Positions 5,768-6,068 of a DNA stretch of 6,068 nucleotides are shown one piece after another. The stretch covers positions 1-6,068 of the forward strand of contig DATFWQ010000279.1 in NCBI GenBank assembly GCA_035259145.1, given 5' to 3'. Below the pieces are notes generated by a model. The model ran no database searches, was not told the origin of the DNA, and worked only from the letters and a program-made list of their open reading frames with translations. The translations under genes were made by a program, and so were the position numbers. The DNA is from CF-161 sp035259145 (lineage in GTDB: Bacteria; Chloroflexota; Dormibacteria; Dormibacterales; Dormibacteraceae). The number at the start of each line of letters is the position of its first letter. The first letter of the stretch is position 1.

Positions 5768-6068
5768 GAGGGAAGGGCGCTCAGGACCGAGACCACCTTC
5801 AACGACGCCCACGACTTTGGCGTCGGCAGGCTGCTCTCCGACCTCAACCTGACCCGCCTTTTCCAACTCGGCCGGGACTTCAACCGCCGCCTGCTCCAAC
5901 TCGAACGCCAGAGCCACCGCGCCGCGCCCTCCGCCGCACAGATCCAGGCTCTGGTCATGCCCAATGGGCCCGCCTCCCACCGTGTTCCCGGCCTCCGTCT
6001 CGGCGCTCCTCGGGTGGCGGCGCTGTTGGCGGCACTCTGCCGCTTCCAGCTCATCTTCGGCGGCTTCC
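5768..6068 (+). pseudogene. C-terminal part of the interrupted gene (runs off the right edge)
   Basis: From GAG at 5768 the frame is open for 100 codons to the window end. It begins EGRALRTETTFNDAHDFGVG, then LGRDFNRRLLQLERQS and APRVAALLAALCRFQLIFGGF. This is the direct continuation of the protein whose first 328 residues are encoded at 1407-2390: the joined product reads QYLK-EGRALRTE with no frame shift. Family members I remember have the same KEGRALRTET...NDxxDFG block and the later PRVxALLAAL stretch, followed by a winged-helix-like C-terminus that would lie past the window. There is no start codon or ribosome binding site of its own, so it is probably not translated while the RIT element is present. 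The antisense frames here are shadows. Confidence 0.8.

Noticed and set aside
5668..6054. 128-codon minus-strand frame covering the right repeat and the 3' flank
   Set aside because: It is antisense to the clear coding continuation of the interrupted gene and reads through the inverted repeat; no ribosome binding site or known domain.

Overview
The window is GC-rich bacterial DNA with dense coding and G/C-biased third codon positions. The phylum cannot be fixed from the sequence: an actinobacterium or another high-GC lineage is plausible. It is an accessory, mobile-element-rich region.

Layout. (1) Bases 1-109, minus strand: the first 36 codons of a gene that runs off the left edge, probably a SnoaL/NTF2-like (DUF4440-type) protein, with its RBS and a possible promoter. 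(2) 177-226: two perfect 24-bp tandem repeats beginning TGTCAAAAG just behind that promoter, possibly the end of a decayed IS21-type element. (3) 227-1150: about 0.9 kb with no convincing gene; it holds a 22-bp gapped direct repeat and a GC hairpin. (4) 1152-1390: a densely foldable segment directly upstream of a gene, likely a structured RNA, with two mutually exclusive hairpins at its 3' end, one of which covers the Shine-Dalgarno sequence. (5) 1407-2390 and 5768-6068, plus strand: two halves of one uncharacterised conserved gene. (6) 2391-5767: a complete RIT (recombinase in trio) element inserted into that gene in antisense orientation.

The RIT element carries ritA, ritB and ritC on the minus strand as one operon with two ATGA stop/start overlaps. 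All three tyrosine recombinases keep the full R-K-HxxR-H-Y catalytic set. The element is bounded by inverted repeats built from a TTAT(G/C)CCGA motif: a 28-bp core with one mismatch between the ends, an inner inverted copy, and on the right only an extra 20-bp perfect palindrome.

The main conclusions are these. First, the RIT element has split the plus-strand gene. Joining the flanks restores an open frame across a lysine codon (QYLK/EGRALRTE). The interrupted copy ends at a stop codon supplied by the element's own inverted repeat. Second, that gene is preceded by what looks like a ~240-nt structured RNA leader. This could be a cis-regulatory element, or an RNA partner in the manner of HEARO/omega-RNA loci. 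It is the best candidate here for something undescribed.
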